Source: Comamonadaceae bacterium
GTDB lineage: Bacteria > Pseudomonadota > Gammaproteobacteria > Burkholderiales > Burkholderiaceae_C
Direction of reading: 5' to 3'
Assembly: GCA_947469815.1 (NCBI GenBank)
Contig: CANIRI010000136.1
Span: 1-6,781 of the forward strand
DNA: 6,781 bases
The notes beneath the pieces were generated by a model that was not told the DNA's origin, did not search any database, and saw only the letters and a program-made list of their open reading frames with translations. The translations under genes and the position numbers were made by a program. Shown here one piece after another: positions 6,022-6,781 of the stretch. Position 1 is the stretch's first letter; each line of letters begins with the position of its first letter.

Positions 6022-6030
6022 CACACCACC

Positions 6031-6781
6031 ATGGCGAACGATTTCCTCTTTACCTCTGAATCCGTATCCGAAGGCCACCCCGATAAAGTGGCTGACCAGA
6101 TTTCCGACGCAATCCTGGACGCGATCTTCAAACAGGACCCCAAGTCCCGCGTTGCAGCGGAAACCCTGACCAACACTGGCTTGGTTGTTTTGGCCGGTGA
6201 GATCACCACCAACGCGCACGTCGACTACATCCAGGTGGCGCGCGACACGATCAAGCGCATCGGCTACGACAACACCGAATACGGCATCGACTACAAGGGT
6301 TGCGCGGTCATGGTCTGCTACGACAAGCAATCCAACGACATTGCCCAGGGCGTAGACCATGCGTCCGACGACCACCTCAACACCGGCGCCGGTGACCAGG
6401 GTCTGATGTTCGGCTATGCCTGCAACGAGACGCCTGAGCTGATGCCCGCGCCCATTTACTACGCCCACCGGCTGGTCGAGCGCCAGGCGCAGTTGCGCAA
6501 AGACGGCCGCCTGCCCTTTTTGCGTCCCGACGCCAAAAGCCAGGTGACCATGCGCTATGTGGATGGCAAGCCGCACAGCATCGACACCGTGGTGCTATCC
6601 ACCCAGCACAGCCCGGACCAGTCGGAAACCGCCACCAAGATGAAAGACTCGTTCCGCGAGGCGATCATCGAGGAAATCATCAAGCCGGTGCTGCCCAAGG
6701 AGTGGCTCAAAGACACCCGCTATTTGATCAACCCAACCGGCCGCTTTGTGGTCGGTGGCCCGCAAGGCGACTGCGGCCTGA
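6031..6781 (+). CDS. metK: S-adenosylmethionine synthetase, 3'-truncated by window edge
   Basis: MetK condenses methionine and ATP to S-adenosylmethionine, releasing phosphate and pyrophosphate, in the cytoplasm; it supplies nearly all cellular methylation. From the ATG at 6031 the frame stays open for 250 codons to the window edge. The N-terminus [13 protein letters not shown] (7-19) carries the ATP-binding His16. [12 protein letters not shown] (119-130) is the first family signature, and RPDAKSQVT (165-173) and [15 protein letters not shown] (233-247) are also diagnostic. The usual length is about 390 residues, so roughly the last 140, including the second glycine-rich signature (GGGAFSGKD type), lie beyond the window. 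The start is backed by GGAG upstream. The gene diverges from two lipid A acyltransferases, an arrangement I recall in other Burkholderiales. There are no signs of damage. Confidence 0.97.
   Translation, partial: MANDFLFTSESVSEGHPDKVADQISDAILDAIFKQDPKSRVAAETLTNTGLVVLAGEITTNAHVDYIQVARDTIKRIGYDNTEYGIDYKGCAVMVCYDKQSNDIAQGVDHASDDHLNTGAGDQGLMFGYACNETPELMPAPIYYAHRLVERQAQLRKDGRLPFLRPDAKSQVTMRYVDGKPHSIDTVVLSTQHSPDQSETATKMKDSFREAIIEEIIKPVLPKEWLKDTRYLINPTGRFVVGGPQGDCGL

Larger units (their letters stand above)
5844..6030. other. Divergent intergenic region between lpxL operon and metK
   Basis: These 187 bp must hold the promoters of both the acyltransferase operon (leftward) and metK (rightward). I found no -35/-10 pair with good match and spacing on either strand; TACAAA at 5898-5903 is the best isolated -10-like hexamer for metK. 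The left half carries a direct repeat and nested dyads. GGGGC-GGCA-GCCCC (5935-5948) is a compact hairpin, but the bases after it (TTCTGCT) do not form a T-run. GCGTT (5959-5963) can pair with AACGC (5989-5993), and TTGTAACAA (5999-6007) is a perfect interrupted dyad close to the ribosome-binding site. I recognise no known riboswitch. Confidence 0.7.

Noticed and set aside
5983..6576. 197-codon open frame antisense to metK
   Set aside because: It lies opposite the strongly conserved MetK coding region. Its Val/Gly/Asp-rich product is what a GC-rich antisense frame yields, with no family-like motif or ribosome-binding site.

Overview
This 6.8-kb window carries seven tightly packed housekeeping and envelope genes. 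It comes from a GC-rich betaproteobacterium, most likely Burkholderiales of the Comamonadaceae type (Rhodoferax, Polaromonas or Acidovorax relatives). That placement is recalled from the character of MetK, EngB, MsrQ and LysA, not from a search. I see no mobile element, CRISPR array, tRNA, rRNA, prophage or obvious foreign gene.

Layout, left to right. (1) Positions 1-921, +: the C-terminal three quarters of lysA (diaminopimelate decarboxylase, last step of lysine synthesis); the gene enters from the left edge. (2) Positions 918-3244, -: diheme cytochrome c, then msrP, then msrQ, in transcription order. A strong intrinsic terminator lies between the cytochrome gene and msrP. MsrP is the Tat-exported molybdoenzyme that repairs oxidised methionine in the periplasm, and MsrQ is its haem membrane partner. 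The cytochrome is a periplasmic c4-like electron carrier. (3) Positions 3351-4097, +: engB (yihA/ysxC), a GTPase for large-subunit ribosome assembly, divergent from the cytochrome gene across a 106-bp spacer. (4) Positions 4094-5843, -: two overlapping LpxL/HtrB-family lipid A acyltransferases. (5) Positions 6031 to the right edge, +: metK (S-adenosylmethionine synthetase), divergent from the acyltransferases across a 187-bp spacer and cut by the window end.

The genes alternate in direction with almost no spare DNA. Both convergent pairs (lysA/msrQ and engB/lpxL) overlap by exactly 4 bp through their stop codons. In each case a hairpin plus U-tract sits inside coding sequence next to the overlap. 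Both divergent spacers hold possible regulatory structure: back-to-back -10 elements between the cytochrome gene and engB, and a 10-bp direct repeat with nested dyads between the acyltransferases and metK.

I found no convincing undescribed multigene system. The items most worth a second look are regulatory or structural: the compact terminators, the terminator that isolates msrPQ, the overlapping divergent -10s and the metK leader. Several start codons (cytochrome, engB, both acyltransferases, msrQ) have no visible Shine-Dalgarno, whereas msrP and metK do.
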